Source: Pandoraea captiosa (GTDB lineage: Bacteria > Pseudomonadota > Gammaproteobacteria > Burkholderiales > Burkholderiaceae). Taken from it: a stretch of DNA of 64,000 nucleotides. Below are positions 54,834 to 64,000 of the stretch, piece after piece; position 1 is the stretch's first letter, and each line of letters opens with the position of its first letter. Position numbers and translations under genes: made by a program. The stretch is from positions 62,001 through 126,000 of the forward strand of contig NZ_CABPSQ010000004.1 in assembly GCF_902459775.1 (NCBI RefSeq), in the 5' to 3' direction. The notes under the pieces were generated by a model. It worked only from the letters and a program-made list of their open reading frames with translations. It was not told the DNA's origin and did no database searches.

Positions 54834-56711
54834 ATGGCCCTTCTGCAAATTTCCGAACCCGGCATGTCCCCCGCGCCGCACCAGCGGCGACTCGCCGTGG
54901 GCATCGACCTGGGCACGACGCACTCGCTCGTCGCCTCCGTGCGCAGCGGTGTGGCCGAAGTCCTCCCCGACGAACAAGGCCGCGTTTTGCTGCCGTCCGT
55001 CGTCCGCTATCTGGGCGGTCACCGTACGCAGATCGGCTACGACGCCAAGGCGGCGGCGGCAACCGATCCACGTAACACCATCGTTTCCGTCAAACGTTTC
55101 ATGGGCCGTGGTCTTGCAGATGTGGCGCATGCGGACAATGCTCCCTATGACTTCGTCGACGCGCCGGGCATGGTGCAGATGACCACCGCGGGCGGCGTGA
55201 AAAGCCCGGTGGAAGTGTCGGCCGAAATTCTCGCGACGCTACGTCAACGCGCCGAGGACACGTTGGGCGACGACCTCGTGGGCGCCGTGATCACAGTGCC
55301 TGCGTACTTCGACGACGCACAGCGCCAGGCGACCAAGGATGCGGCGCGACTCGCAGGGCTCAACGTCCTCAGATTGCTCAACGAGCCGACGGCTGCTGCC
55401 ATCGCGTACGGACTCGACAACGCAGCGGAAGGACTGTACGCCGTCTACGACCTCGGTGGAGGCACGTTCGATATCTCGATCCTTCGTCTCACGAAGGGCG
55501 TGTTCGAAGTGCTCGCTGCGGGCGGCGACTCGGCCCTCGGCGGAGACGACTTCGATCTGGCGATTTACCGCTGGGCAGTGCAGTCGGCGGGCATCGACAT
55601 CGCCTCGCTGACGCCGGAAGACGTACGCAGCTTGCTGGACCATGCGCGTTCTGCCAAGGAAGCGTTGACGGATGCTGAGCAAGCGCCGCTGTCGCTGACG
55701 TTGTCCGGCGAACGCAAGGTGGCGTTGACGCTGACGCGCGACCAGTTTACCGAGTTGGGCGCGCCGCTGGTGCAACGCACGATCGGACCGATGCGCAAGG
55801 CATTGCGCGATGCAGGAATGGGGCCGGAAGACGTCAAGGGCGTCGTGCTGGTCGGTGGGGCAACGCGCATGCCGCAAGTCCGCGCGGCAGTCGCGAATTT
55901 CTTTGGTCGTGAACCGCTCATCGACCTCGATCCGGATCAGGTTGTCGCCTTGGGCGCCGCCGTGCAGGCCAATTTGCTGGCAGGCAATCAGGCGGAGGGC
56001 GACGACTGGTTGTTGCTCGACGTCATTCCGCTCTCGCTCGGCGTCGAGACGATGGGTGGCCTCGTGGAGAAGATCATCCCGCGTAATGCGACGATCCCGG
56101 TGGCACGCGCGCAAGAGTTCACCACGTTCAAGGATGGTCAGACGGCCATGGCCATTCACGTGTTGCAGGGCGAGCGTGAACTGGTGTCCGATTGCCGTTC
56201 GCTGGCCAGGTTCGAGTTGCGTGGCATCCCGCCCATGACGGCAGGTGCCGCGCGCATTCGGGTGACGTATCAAGTCGACGCGGACGGCTTGTTGTCCGTG
56301 TTCGCGCAGGAAATGCATTCCGGCGTCGCGGCGTCCATCGAAGTCAAGCCGTCGTACGGTCTTGCCGACGAGGATATTTCGCGTATGTTGCAGGACAGTT
56401 TCGGTTCGGCCGAGCAAGACATGCGCGCTCGTGCACTGCGTGAGCAACAGGTGGAGGCCGAGCGCTTGCTGGTCGCGATCGACAGCGCGCTGCAAGCCGA
56501 TCCGGAGCTGCTCGACGCCGACGAACGGGCGCAGATCGACGGCTTGTTGGCCGACTTGCGTCAGAAGGCGTCGGGCGACGATCAGGGCGCAATCAAGACG
56601 GCAACGGAAACCCTTTCGCATGCGACGGATGCGTTTGCTGCGCGCCGTATGGACAAGAGCATCCGAGCCGCGCTGGCCGGCCGTCGCGTCGCGGACATCG
56701 ACAAACTGTAA
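54834..56711 (+). CDS. hscA: Fe-S chaperone HscA
   Basis: A specialised Hsp70 of 625 residues that releases the cluster from IscU. ATPase motifs: [55 protein letters not shown]. The substrate-binding domain follows ([27 protein letters not shown]). It follows hscB by 86 bp. Confidence 0.96.
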   Translation: MALLQISEPGMSPAPHQRRLAVGIDLGTTHSLVASVRSGVAEVLPDEQGRVLLPSVVRYLGGHRTQIGYDAKAAAATDPRNTIVSVKRFMGRGLADVAHADNAPYDFVDAPGMVQMTTAGGVKSPVEVSAEILATLRQRAEDTLGDDLVGAVITVPAYFDDAQRQATKDAARLAGLNVLRLLNEPTAAAIAYGLDNAAEGLYAVYDLGGGTFDISILRLTKGVFEVLAAGGDSALGGDDFDLAIYRWAVQSAGIDIASLTPEDVRSLLDHARSAKEALTDAEQAPLSLTLSGERKVALTLTRDQFTELGAPLVQRTIGPMRKALRDAGMGPEDVKGVVLVGGATRMPQVRAAVANFFGREPLIDLDPDQVVALGAAVQANLLAGNQAEGDDWLLLDVIPLSLGVETMGGLVEKIIPRNATIPVARAQEFTTFKDGQTAMAIHVLQGERELVSDCRSLARFELRGIPPMTAGAARIRVTYQVDADGLLSVFAQEMHSGVAASIEVKPSYGLADEDISRMLQDSFGSAEQDMRARALREQQVEAERLLVAIDSALQADPELLDADERAQIDGLLADLRQKASGDDQGAIKTATETLSHATDAFAARRMDKSIRAALAGRRVADIDKL

Positions 56712-56734
56712 AGACACACACGGAATTCAAAGCC

Positions 56735-57076
56735 ATGCCACAAATCGTTGTATTGCCTCACGTCGAGCTGTGCCCCGAGGGCGCTGTGCTGGATGTTGCC
56801 CCGGGTACGTCCGTGTGCCGAGCGCTGCTGGACAACCACATCGAGATCGAGCACGCATGCGAGTTGTCGTGTGCTTGCACGACCTGTCACGTCATCGTGC
56901 GCGAAGGTTTCGAATCGTTGGAGCCCGCAGAGGATGAGGAAGAAGACTTGCTCGACAAGGCCTGGGGACTGGAGCCGACCTCGCGCCTTTCCTGCCAGAC
57001 GTTGATGCCGGAAGACACCGATCTGGTCGTCGAGATTCCGAAGTACACGATCAATCACGCCAAAGAAAATCACTGA
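56735..57076 (+). CDS. fdx: ISC-type [2Fe-2S] ferredoxin
   Basis: A 113-residue adrenodoxin-like ferredoxin. Cluster cysteines: C-x5-C-x2-C in HACELSCACTTC and the fourth in SRLSCQTLM. It supplies electrons for cluster assembly. It follows hscA by 23 bp. Confidence 0.95.
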   Translation: MPQIVVLPHVELCPEGAVLDVAPGTSVCRALLDNHIEIEHACELSCACTTCHVIVREGFESLEPAEDEEEDLLDKAWGLEPTSRLSCQTLMPEDTDLVVEIPKYTINHAKENH

Positions 57077-57151
57077 TCGATGCCGTCGCCGATTCCGTCG
57101 CCCATGGCGTCGTGTATCGTGCGCTGACGAGACAGCACAAAGGAGCTTCCC

Positions 57152-57346
57152 ATGAAATGGACCGACAGCCTGGAAATCGCGATTGCGCTGACTGAAGCGC
57201 ATCCCGACGTCGACCCGCAGTACGTGCGCTTTACCGACCTGCACAAGTGGGTGGTGGCGCTCGACGGTTTCGATGACGCACCGGATCGTTCCGGCGAGAA
57301 GATTCTGGAAGCCATTCAACTGGCGTGGATCGACGAAGCCGACTGA
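57152..57346 (+). CDS. iscX: Fe-S assembly protein IscX
   Basis: A 64-residue acidic protein matching Isc[41 protein letters not shown], and a C-terminal helix [16 protein letters not shown]. IscX binds IscS and iron in E. coli. It ends the operon before a terminator. Confidence 0.95.
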   Translation: MKWTDSLEIAIALTEAHPDVDPQYVRFTDLHKWVVALDGFDDAPDRSGEKILEAIQLAWIDEAD

Positions 57347-57409
57347 CGGACTGGTCAACGCTCGGCGGGATGACCGTTCGGGCTAGCTACGTTCGTTGAG
57401 GTATCCAAA

Positions 57410-57440
57410 CAAAAGCCGCTCTTTCGAGCGGCTTTTGCAT
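57410..57440. terminator. terminator after the isc operon
   Basis: Stem CAAAAGCCGCT / AGCGGCTTTTG around CTTTCG. It lies between convergent iscX and the glycine-zipper gene and may act in both directions. Confidence 0.88.
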
Positions 57441-57477
57441 TGTTGCGTTGTGGTGATATGCCGATGCGCGATTCGCG

Positions 57478-58173
57478 TCAGCTAGCGCGCACCAGGCCAT
57501 TGTTCTCCAGGCGCACGCGGTCGCCCGGTTGCACGCCCGGCGCCGATTGGTACGTCCAATAGCGTGTCTTGCCGGTGTCCATACGCACGTAGACGCGGTA
57601 CACGGTATCCGAGCGGACACGCTTCTCGACCTCGTTCCCCGCAAGGCCGCCGCCGAGTGCGCCCACCACCGTCATTGCCGTACGCCCGTTACCTGCGCCG
57701 AACTGGTTGCCCAGCAGGCCGCCGGCCACTGCGCCGCCGACTGCGCCCAAGCCTGTGGCGTGACCTTCCGTGCGGATCGGTTCGACGGACTGCACCGTGC
57801 CACACGTCGAGCAGGTGGATGCCTGACGTTGTGTGGGCGCTTGTTGCGCGTACGACGGCTGCGGAGCAGGCGCACGTTCTGCCGGTGCTTGCTGCGGTGC
57901 GGATTGGGTGTATTGGGCGCTTTGAGTGTTCTGGGCATTCTGAGCCGATTGCGCTGCGGCCGGTTGCCACGACGACTGTGTCGACGGCGCCGCTTGTTGC
58001 GGATTCGTCAACGCGTACTGGGCGCTATTGGTCGGTGCCGGGCCGTCCGTGCTCTTGGCAACGGGCAGCACGCCGGTAATGGCAGCCACACCGAGCAGGC
58101 TGACGACCACGATGCTACCGGCTGCGGCAGCGACCAAGGGATGCATGCGACGCGGTTGCAGATCGTTATCCAT
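57478..58173 (-). CDS. glycine-zipper 2TM-domain protein
   Basis: A 231-residue envelope protein. It has a single N-terminal membrane anchor (PLVAAAAGSIVVVSLLGVAAI), then a long Gln/Ser/Ala/Pro-rich linker (residues ~55-130), two cysteines (STCSTCG), and the glycine-zipper hairpin GLGAVGGAVAGGLLGNQ with VVGALGGGLAGNEVEKRV. The C-terminal segment resembles the SmpA/17-kDa antigen family. Role in the envelope is inferred only. The frame opens at 58245; MDNDLQPRRMHP at 58173 is the preferred start. Confidence 0.85.
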   Translation of the reverse strand: MDNDLQPRRMHPLVAAAAGSIVVVSLLGVAAITGVLPVAKSTDGPAPTNSAQYALTNPQQAAPSTQSSWQPAAAQSAQNAQNTQSAQYTQSAPQQAPAERAPAPQPSYAQQAPTQRQASTCSTCGTVQSVEPIRTEGHATGLGAVGGAVAGGLLGNQFGAGNGRTAMTVVGALGGGLAGNEVEKRVRSDTVYRVYVRMDTGKTRYWTYQSAPGVQPGDRVRLENNGLVRAS

Positions 58174-58397
58174 GTTGTTTTTTCTCCATCGTGCGGTTAG
58201 TGCGAATCCCCTTCTGCGTGCTGGCGTGCACGGGCGATTTCGCATGAGAAAAGTTTCCGCTACGGCAATCTGGGTATCCGTTTCATTTTGTAACGCGATG
58301 TAAGATGTGCATCGTCCGGTTGACCCTGAAAACCTCGTCTCGGTATTTGTAAGTGATTGAAATATAGGGTTTTTATTGATTCTTGCCGAAGGGCGCC

Positions 58398-59786
58398 ATG
58401 CGGCGCGCGAGCGCTGGACTTAACAAAAGAAACAAGTCGTTGGAGGCGCGTGACGTGAATCGACAGCCATCGTGCGAATTGCCATCGCCGTCCCAGGACG
58501 TCGCATCGGGCAGCGGGTCCGCTGGTGCAGATGATTTCGGTCGCCCCGGTTATCCTTGTTGCCCCGATTCCCCCTTGACGCGTGGCGTCGTAATCGCCGC
58601 AGGTGTCGTGCTGCTATTGCAGTGGGTCGCATTGGGGGCATGGGCGTTCAGTTGGTTGACGAGCGAGGCGCAGGGAACGGCCGGGATGCCGCCGCTGGGT
58701 CATGACTTGCGCGTCTACTGGACGGTCTCCTGGATCACGACGCATCTTGGTGCGCTTGCCGCCTTCGATCGTGCAACGCTCAGCGCGCTGCAACTTCAGT
58801 TTTTTCCCGCTTACACGGAAGTCGGTTACTGGCTTTATCCGCCGACGTACCAATGGGTGATCCAACCGCTGTCGGCGCTGCCGTACCGGTGGACGTACGC
58901 CGTGTACGTGGGCCTCTGTGTCGCCTTGTTTGCGCTCGCCGTCGCGCCATGGCGAAAGAGGGCCGGTTGGCCATGGCTGGTGGTCATCGCGTTTCCCGGT
59001 CTCTGGGTGACGGTGTTGGCAGGGCAGAACGCCGTTATCACGTTGCTGCTGGTCACGTTGGCCCTTACGCTTTCCGGCACGCGTCCGCTGTTTGCGGGAT
59101 TTTGCGGCGGGCTGCTGGTTATGAAGCCGCAGTTTGCGGTATTGCTCCCGTTGTGGTGGCTATGCGGCAGACAGTGGCGTGCCTTGATGGCGATGGCAGT
59201 CACGGGCGCCGCAAGTTGCGCGCTTACGGTGGGCTGGGAGGGATGGGCGCTGTGGCAGGCGTTTTTCGCGTCGGTCTCGACGTTCAACGCCATGGTGGTT
59301 CAGCAGGGCGCGGGCGGCATTTGGCATGCGATGCCGACGACATTTGCGGCCGCACGCTTGCATGGGGCATCGTTGTCCGCTGCGTACGTGCTCTTCGGCG
59401 TGGTGGCGGTGCCATCCGTTCTGTTCGCGGCCTGGCTATGGGCGAAGCAAGCGCCGTTACCGCTGCGGGTCGCCGCCGCCATGACCGCAACGCTGCTAGC
59501 CCAGCCATATCTGCTGTATTACGAGTTGGTGTGGCTGATCGTGCCGTTGCTGTGCCTCGGTGCATCGCGGCCCGCGACTGCGCCCGGCGGGACACTGGCG
59601 TGGCTCAGTGATAGATTGCGGGCCGCAATCTGGTTGCTGCCGTTACAGGCGTACCTCGCCGTGCTGTGGACGCCGATGGGGCAATGGGGCGTCGTGCTGC
59701 TGCCGATCCTGATGCTGATGATTGCTTGGCGCGCATGGCGAGTCGTCAGCCATCGGCGCGCGCATAATGGCACCTATTGTCTGTGA
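58398..59786 (+). CDS. GT87-like (DUF2029) polytopic membrane protein
   Basis: A 462-residue inner-membrane protein with about ten helices. The DUF2029/GT87 pattern is seen in LGHDLRVYWTVSWI, the loop EVGYWLYPPTYQWVIQPLSALPY, LAGQNAVITLLLV, and FCGGLLVMKPQFAVLLPLWWL. Such proteins are mannosyltransferase-like in actinobacteria, but the substrate here is unknown. The ATG at 58398 has an AAGGG ribosome-binding site; a TTG at 58383 would add five residues. Confidence 0.8.
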   Translation: MRRASAGLNKRNKSLEARDVNRQPSCELPSPSQDVASGSGSAGADDFGRPGYPCCPDSPLTRGVVIAAGVVLLLQWVALGAWAFSWLTSEAQGTAGMPPLGHDLRVYWTVSWITTHLGALAAFDRATLSALQLQFFPAYTEVGYWLYPPTYQWVIQPLSALPYRWTYAVYVGLCVALFALAVAPWRKRAGWPWLVVIAFPGLWVTVLAGQNAVITLLLVTLALTLSGTRPLFAGFCGGLLVMKPQFAVLLPLWWLCGRQWRALMAMAVTGAASCALTVGWEGWALWQAFFASVSTFNAMVVQQGAGGIWHAMPTTFAAARLHGASLSAAYVLFGVVAVPSVLFAAWLWAKQAPLPLRVAAAMTATLLAQPYLLYYELVWLIVPLLCLGASRPATAPGGTLAWLSDRLRAAIWLLPLQAYLAVLWTPMGQWGVVLLPILMLMIAWRAWRVVSHRRAHNGTYCL

Positions 59787-59816
59787 ACGTCATTTCCATT
59801 GCGTTGTCCGACTCCC

Positions 59817-60419
59817 ATGATCGATACGCTTCCCCCTCTCGAAAATCCACTGGATACCGCGAGTCTCCCGCACGTGTATCCCTATGTCGTGACGCGCGAA
59901 TGGGTCGAAGCGCACGATCCGGATGGCGACGTCAGTGAGCCATTCTCCGACGACGTCTTCGTCACGTTGGTGCTCGACAGCCCGACAGGGCTTCGGCGTT
60001 TGCAAGGCGCGGATCTACGCGATGCGGGGCTGACGTTCGAAGCCGTATTCGCGCAGGCCGCGTCCAATTTGTCGCGAGCGTGGACGGCGCGCCACTTCGA
60101 ATTCGGTATCGCGCGGCTCGACGACGGCACGATGATCGGCGGCGCTCGCGGCAACTGGATGGCGCCCGCCGGTGCGCTGGTGCTGGGCAACCTGTATCAG
60201 TCGATGGTCGAACATTTTGAGGCGACGACGTTTGCGGCTATCGCCGTGAATCGCACGTTCGTCGTTGCGTTTCCTACCGACACGAAGACAGTGTCGTCGC
60301 TGGCGCTGCGTCAGTTGATCGAAGGGGCATCGAGTGGGGCGATTCTCCCTATTTCGCGAACCTGGTTGCAGCTCGATGGCGACTGGCCGTCCGCGTATCG
60401 CGGAATTCCGGCTTTCTGA
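59817..60419 (+). CDS. hypothetical protein, weak DUF1444-like pattern
   Basis: A 200-residue soluble acidic protein. It begins MIDTLPPLENPLDTASLPHV, has a strand-helix segment VLDSPTGLRRLQGADLRDAGLTFEAVFAQAASNL, and ends ILPISRTWLQLDGDW. The helix with TFEAVFAQAASNL followed by a region like AGALVLGNLYQSMVEHFEA weakly resembles DUF1444/YtpQ-type proteins; this is a guess. It overlaps no other gene and follows the GT87-like gene by 30 bp, so they may be cotranscribed. Confidence 0.7.
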   Translation: MIDTLPPLENPLDTASLPHVYPYVVTREWVEAHDPDGDVSEPFSDDVFVTLVLDSPTGLRRLQGADLRDAGLTFEAVFAQAASNLSRAWTARHFEFGIARLDDGTMIGGARGNWMAPAGALVLGNLYQSMVEHFEATTFAAIAVNRTFVVAFPTDTKTVSSLALRQLIEGASSGAILPISRTWLQLDGDWPSAYRGIPAF

Positions 60420-60538
60420 AACGGGAGCCGCTTGTTGTCGCGTTTCACGTAAGCGACGCTCGCGACCCGAAAATACCGCACGAACGGCTACCTAGACTCG
60501 GTCGAGGCACATTTCGCTGCCATTACCGGAGACTACGT

Positions 60539-61741
60539 ATGCCAGCTTTCTCACCGCTCTCATCGTACGCCGTAGGTTCCTACGCATCCGTCGTTCCCGC
60601 GACGACCGCGCACGCCTCGTCCGGATTCGTGTCGCCCATTGCGGGAGCACGCCTGACGGGTGTCGAAAGCGTCGCATCGGGCGCCGCATTGGCGACCGAT
60701 CTCGCGGGGGCGCGGGCGCTTCGCGCGGTTGCGCAGCCGCGTCCGCGGCAGACATGCAATACGTTATTGCCTCAGACGTCCCCGGTCGACGTGCAGGTCG
60801 AGCGCCGCACGGTGATGCATCTGCGGTCGGAGCCGGATCGGGTGGCGTTTCTGAACGAGAACCGCGTCAGTGCGCTGTGGATGGAGACGCTGGATGCGAC
60901 CCGGGCGCCAGGGGGATGTCCCGCGGAGGTTCGGCCGGGGCAAGTGGCGTCGGATATCGCGCAACGCATGTCGTGCCTGGGGATCGGCGTCGGAGAACTT
61001 CGGCGATCGGACAGGCAGGCGTCGCCGCGGACCGCCGCCAATGTTGCGAACACGCCGGTCGAAACCAGTGAGTTCGCGACGATCGAAGCGCTGTCGCTGC
61101 CGTCCGTCTACATTCGCGAGCCGGGCTTCGAGCCGGGGACGATGGCGGCGCTCGAGTATGACCTGGGGTGGCGGGCGCTGGCACCGTCGTGGCGCGATGT
61201 GATGCCCGCGATCGATGAGGAGGTTTGGGCGTCCAATCCGAATACGGCGCTGTTCTGTGCCGTCGGTCGGGCCGTTTTGCCGCATCTTGCGACTTTCGAG
61301 CGGGGCGAGCTGATGGATCCGATATGCGCGCGTATCGTGTCGTTTCATATGCACGCCGGTGGCCTGCAGGACTGTCTGTCCAACGTCACGCAAACGGTGG
61401 AGCGGCTGCCGCCCGATGGTGATGTCACAAGCGTCGCTGCCATCGAGCTGTCCGACTTTTTGCGTGAATGCGCCGGTGCGGATTGGCGCGATGCGCTCAT
61501 TGGGGACGCGCCGGGGAACGACGCACTGACGCGTCGTCGTGAGGTATGCCTGTCCGCCAGCGCGACCGCATCGACAGGAACGACTGCAGCGACCGAGGCG
61601 ACTGCGGCGACCGTGGAGAGTGCAGTGACGAGAACGACCGGAACGATCGGAACGACAGGCGACGCACCCGCGGACGCCAACGAATGGCTCGACGCCACGT
61701 CAGCGGAAGCGGTGCGTCGCGCGCGTTCGACGTCGCTATGA
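60539..61741 (+). CDS. uncharacterised 400-residue protein
   Basis: No recognised domain. The N-terminal ~65 residues are Ser/Ala-rich and likely disordered (MPAFSPLSSYAVGSYASVVP), a style seen in some secreted effectors. The middle has a mixed helical region (LEYDLGWRALAPSWRDVMPAIDEEVWAS), and the C-terminus is Thr/Ala-rich and low in complexity (TASTGTTAATEATAAT). The start has a GGAG ribosome-binding site 8 nt upstream. Third-position GC is like other genes, so it looks real. Its stop is immediately followed by the lysS terminator on the opposite strand. Confidence 0.7.
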   Translation: MPAFSPLSSYAVGSYASVVPATTAHASSGFVSPIAGARLTGVESVASGAALATDLAGARALRAVAQPRPRQTCNTLLPQTSPVDVQVERRTVMHLRSEPDRVAFLNENRVSALWMETLDATRAPGGCPAEVRPGQVASDIAQRMSCLGIGVGELRRSDRQASPRTAANVANTPVETSEFATIEALSLPSVYIREPGFEPGTMAALEYDLGWRALAPSWRDVMPAIDEEVWASNPNTALFCAVGRAVLPHLATFERGELMDPICARIVSFHMHAGGLQDCLSNVTQTVERLPPDGDVTSVAAIELSDFLRECAGADWRDALIGDAPGNDALTRRREVCLSASATASTGTTAATEATAATVESAVTRTTGTIGTTGDAPADANEWLDATSAEAVRRARSTSL

Positions 61742-61776
61742 AAAAAAGCCGCAGCACCCGATGAGGGCTGCGGCTT
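61741..61776 (-). terminator. Rho-independent terminator of lysS
   Basis: Stem AAGCCGCAGC / GCTGCGGCTT (61746-61776) followed on the minus strand by seven T residues. The stem abuts the stop codon of the opposing gene. Confidence 0.92.
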
Positions 61777-61804
61777 GGCTTGCTACGTGTCGCTTGACGA
61801 CCGA

Positions 61805-63349
61805 TCAGTCTTCGCGGCGCAGGTGCGGGAACAGCAGCACGTCGCGAATGTTGGGGCTGTCGGTGAGCAGCATGATCAGACGGTCAATGCCGATGCCGCA
61901 GCCACCCGTCGGAGGCATACCGTACTCCAGCGCACGAATGTAGTCGGCGTCGTAGTACATCGCTTCTTCGTCGCCGGCATCTTTCTGATCGACCTGCGCA
62001 CGAAAACGTGCGGCCTGATCTTCCGGATCGTTGAGCTCCGAGAAGCCATTGGCGATCTCGCGGCCCGTGATGAACAGTTCGAAGCGTTCGGTGATCCCGG
62101 GCAATGTGTCGGAGGCGCGCGCCAGCGGCGAAACTTCGACCGGATAATCGACGATGAACGTCGGTTCCCACAACTGGCTCTCGGCCGTTTCTTCGAACAG
62201 CGCCAGTTGCAATGCGCCGAGACCCGCGTTCTTGAACTGCGGGGCATCGGTCTTCACGCCGTACTTGAGCAGCGCGCCACGCACGAATTCGATGTCGGCG
62301 AGTTGTTCCGCGGTGTACTCCGGGGCGTACTTGAGGATCGCTTCGACGATCGTCAGACGATGGAACGGCTTCGACAGATCCAGTTCCCGGCCCTGATATT
62401 CGATGGTCGCGGTGCCGCGTGCGTCGACGGCCGCGCGGCGGATCAGCGCCTCGGTGAAGTCCATCAGCCACCGGTAGTCGGTGTAGGCCGCGTAGAACTC
62501 CATCATCGTAAATTCCGGATTGTGACGCGGCGACACGCCCTCGTTGCGGAAGTTACGGTTGATTTCGAATACCCGCTCGAAGCCGCCGACGATCAGGCGC
62601 TTCAGATAGAGCTCCGGTGCGATACGCAGGTACATCTGCATATCCAGCGCGTTGTGGTGCGTGATGAACGGCTTCGCCGCAGCGCCACCCGGAATCGGAT
62701 GCAGCATCGGCGTCTCGACTTCCATGAAATCGGCGTCCGTCATGTACTGACGGATCGAGGCGATAGCCTTCGCGCGTGCGCGGAACGTATTGCGCGTTTC
62801 CGGCGAGGTGATCAGGTCGACGTAGCGTTGACGATATTTCGTCTCCTGATCGGCCAGGCCGTGGAACTTGTCCGGCAGCGGACGCAGCGCTTTGGCGAGC
62901 AGACGCAGTTCCTTGACCTTCACCGATAGTTCGCCGGTGCGCGTGCGGAACAGTGTGCCGGTTGCGGCGATGATGTCGCCGATGTCCCAGCCCTTGAAGG
63001 CGGTCATCGAGTCGGCGCCGACGTCGTCGCGACCGATGAAGAATTGGATCTGGCCGCTGCCGTCTTGCACGGTAGCGAAGGCGGCCTTGCCCATCACACG
63101 CTTGAGCATCATGCGACCGGCCACCGACACGGCGATGGGCTCGGCTTCGAGCGTTTCGTTGTCGACGTCCTGATAACGGGCTTGCAGGTCGCCGGCATGC
63201 TGCTCGGGACGGAAGTCGTTCGGGAACGCCACGCCGCTCGCGCGAATCGCCGACAGTTTCTCGCGACGCTCGGCGATGAGCTTGTTGTCGTCCTGCGGCA
63301 GGTCGTTAGCCTGATTGGCCGGGTCGGCCTGGGTGTTTTGATCGGTCAT
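61805..63349 (-). CDS. lysS: lysyl-tRNA synthetase (class II)
   Basis: Charges tRNA-Lys. The 514-residue protein has the N-terminal OB-fold anticodon domain ([23 protein letters not shown]) and the class II motifs: motif 1 in [21 protein letters not shown], motif 2 in [24 protein letters not shown], motif 3 in [27 protein letters not shown]. The frame opens at 63424; [13 protein letters not shown] at 63349 is the start. It forms a minus-strand unit with ivy and prfB. Confidence 0.96.
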   Translation of the reverse strand: MTDQNTQADPANQANDLPQDDNKLIAERREKLSAIRASGVAFPNDFRPEQHAGDLQARYQDVDNETLEAEPIAVSVAGRMMLKRVMGKAAFATVQDGSGQIQFFIGRDDVGADSMTAFKGWDIGDIIAATGTLFRTRTGELSVKVKELRLLAKALRPLPDKFHGLADQETKYRQRYVDLITSPETRNTFRARAKAIASIRQYMTDADFMEVETPMLHPIPGGAAAKPFITHHNALDMQMYLRIAPELYLKRLIVGGFERVFEINRNFRNEGVSPRHNPEFTMMEFYAAYTDYRWLMDFTEALIRRAAVDARGTATIEYQGRELDLSKPFHRLTIVEAILKYAPEYTAEQLADIEFVRGALLKYGVKTDAPQFKNAGLGALQLALFEETAESQLWEPTFIVDYPVEVSPLARASDTLPGITERFELFITGREIANGFSELNDPEDQAARFRAQVDQKDAGDEEAMYYDADYIRALEYGMPPTGGCGIGIDRLIMLLTDSPNIRDVLLFPHLRRED

Positions 63350-63365
63350 GATGCGAACGATGAGG

Positions 63366-63845
63366 TTATTCGGTAAAACGCAGCGTGTGGAGCAGGGCAT
63401 TCTTGAGCGAGCCGTCGGGCGCACCCAGCCAGATCAGTTCGGTGCGATCCTGATGCGGGCTGGCATTGGCCGCCGCACTGGGGTCCCGCACAAACAACGC
63501 CGCGATCGCCTGCGAGCGCGGCTCGTACAAAATGTGGACGTACTCGCTTGGGCAATCGTGCGGCTTGCAACTCTGCACCAGCAACCAGGGCTTGCCCGCC
63601 ACGCTGACACGTTGCGACGGCGTCGACGTTCCGCCCTGGCGCACCCACGCGGGCACATTGCGTGGAGCGACGATGCGTGCATAAGCGCCCGAAAAATCCG
63701 GGCGCTTGAGCAGTTCATGCAGGTACGGTCCCGTCTCGGGACTTGCACCCGGTGCGCCCGGGGTACTGGCCGGGGCAGCAACGGCGGCGCGCTGCAAGCA
63801 CAGCGCACTCACCACCCACACGGCTAGCGTGCGGACAAACGCCAT
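63366..63845 (-). CDS. ivy: Ivy-family C-type lysozyme inhibitor
   Basis: A 159-residue secreted protein with a signal peptide ([17 protein letters not shown]). The Ivy hallmark CKPHDCP loop is present ([21 protein letters not shown]). Ivy inhibits vertebrate lysozyme and some lytic transglycosylases in the periplasm. It lies between prfB (3 bp away) and lysS (16 bp away), so it is probably cotranscribed with translation genes. Confidence 0.88.
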   Translation of the reverse strand: MAFVRTLAVWVVSALCLQRAAVAAPASTPGAPGASPETGPYLHELLKRPDFSGAYARIVAPRNVPAWVRQGGTSTPSQRVSVAGKPWLLVQSCKPHDCPSEYVHILYEPRSQAIAALFVRDPSAAANASPHQDRTELIWLGAPDGSLKNALLHTLRFTE

Positions 63846-63848
63846 TCC

Positions 63849-64000
63849 TTACACTCCCTGCTTGAGGCTCGCCGAAATGAAGTCGTCCAGGTCGCCGTCG
63901 AGCACCTTGCCAGTGTTGCCGGTTTCCACGCTGGTACGCAGATCCTTCACGCGCGACTGGTCGAGCACGTACGAGCGAATCTGGTGACCCCAGCCCACAT
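63849..64000 (-). CDS. prfB: peptide chain release factor 2, C-terminal part
   Basis: The last ~50 codons of RF2, cut by the window edge. Visible residues are [19 protein letters not shown], then [20 protein letters not shown] and KQGV at the stop; GHQIRSYV and VKDLRT are RF2 signatures. RF2 reads UGA and UAA stop codons. The programmed frameshift near its start lies outside the window. It is followed by ivy and lysS. Confidence 0.9.
   Translation of the reverse strand, partial: VGWGHQIRSYVLDQSRVKDLRTSVETGNTGKVLDGDLDDFISASLKQGV

Overview
This window is chromosomal DNA from a high-GC betaproteobacterium, most likely a Burkholderiaceae member (Pandoraea-like). That placement is inferred from gene content: a complete isc iron-sulfur operon followed by iscX, stand-alone RsxB, a Cys-type PhaZ polyhydroxybutyrate depolymerase, and families such as DUF1841, DUF2322, DUF2917 and DUF4399. 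The -10 elements read TACAAT or TAAAAT. I recognise no rRNA, tRNA, CRISPR array, prophage or insertion sequence. About 64 protein genes are supported, one of them (prfB) cut by the right edge.

Layout. 0-4.9 kb: SOS-controlled dinB, an MgtC-like membrane protein, a lipoprotein and photolyase phrB. 4.9-10.4 kb: a urea transporter behind an unusual helically phased repeat array, glnS, small membrane proteins, a hairpin-rich non-coding stretch and an ElaA acetyltransferase. 10.5-19.4 kb: the ABC-F ATPase uup, then topoisomerase IV (parE and parC) bracketing a DUF4399 protein and a lytic transglycosylase, then a CopD-like protein. 19.4-27.8 kb: a LysR/MFS divergent pair, RidA, an aminotransferase, an EamA exporter, a VOC protein, and DUF2917 divergent from a MocR regulator with repeated operator-like sites between them.

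27.9-34.2 kb: htpG behind a sigma-32 promoter, ubiC, a hypoxanthine-DNA glycosylase, a spermidine-synthase-like protein, DUF2322 and BenE. 34.3-45.4 kb: a VWA/MoxR pair, two cytochromes c, DUF1841, EamA, RutE, nth, rsxB, a TetR regulator, phaZ and an aminotransferase. 45.7-51.2 kb: uvrB, a small secreted protein made of six SFPD repeats (7(1) septoil-knot type), a low-molecular-weight phosphatase and a polytopic protein of the family called site-specific recombinase.

51.2-57.4 kb: iscR-iscS-iscU-iscA-(DUF3565)-hscB-hscA-fdx-iscX with IscR-type sites over the iscR promoter. This is the full housekeeping Fe-S assembly line, and its products would mature clients such as Nth and RsxB nearby. 57.4-61.7 kb: a glycine-zipper protein, a GT87-like membrane protein and two uncharacterised proteins. 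61.8-64 kb: the prfB-ivy-lysS transcription unit.

DNA repair is over-represented (dinB, phrB, hypoxanthine-DNA glycosylase, nth, uvrB). The least explained features are the phased CGGAA/TTCCG arrays at 5939-6087, the knot-type protein at 47925-48251, the orphan protein at 60539-61741, and three candidate structured RNAs.
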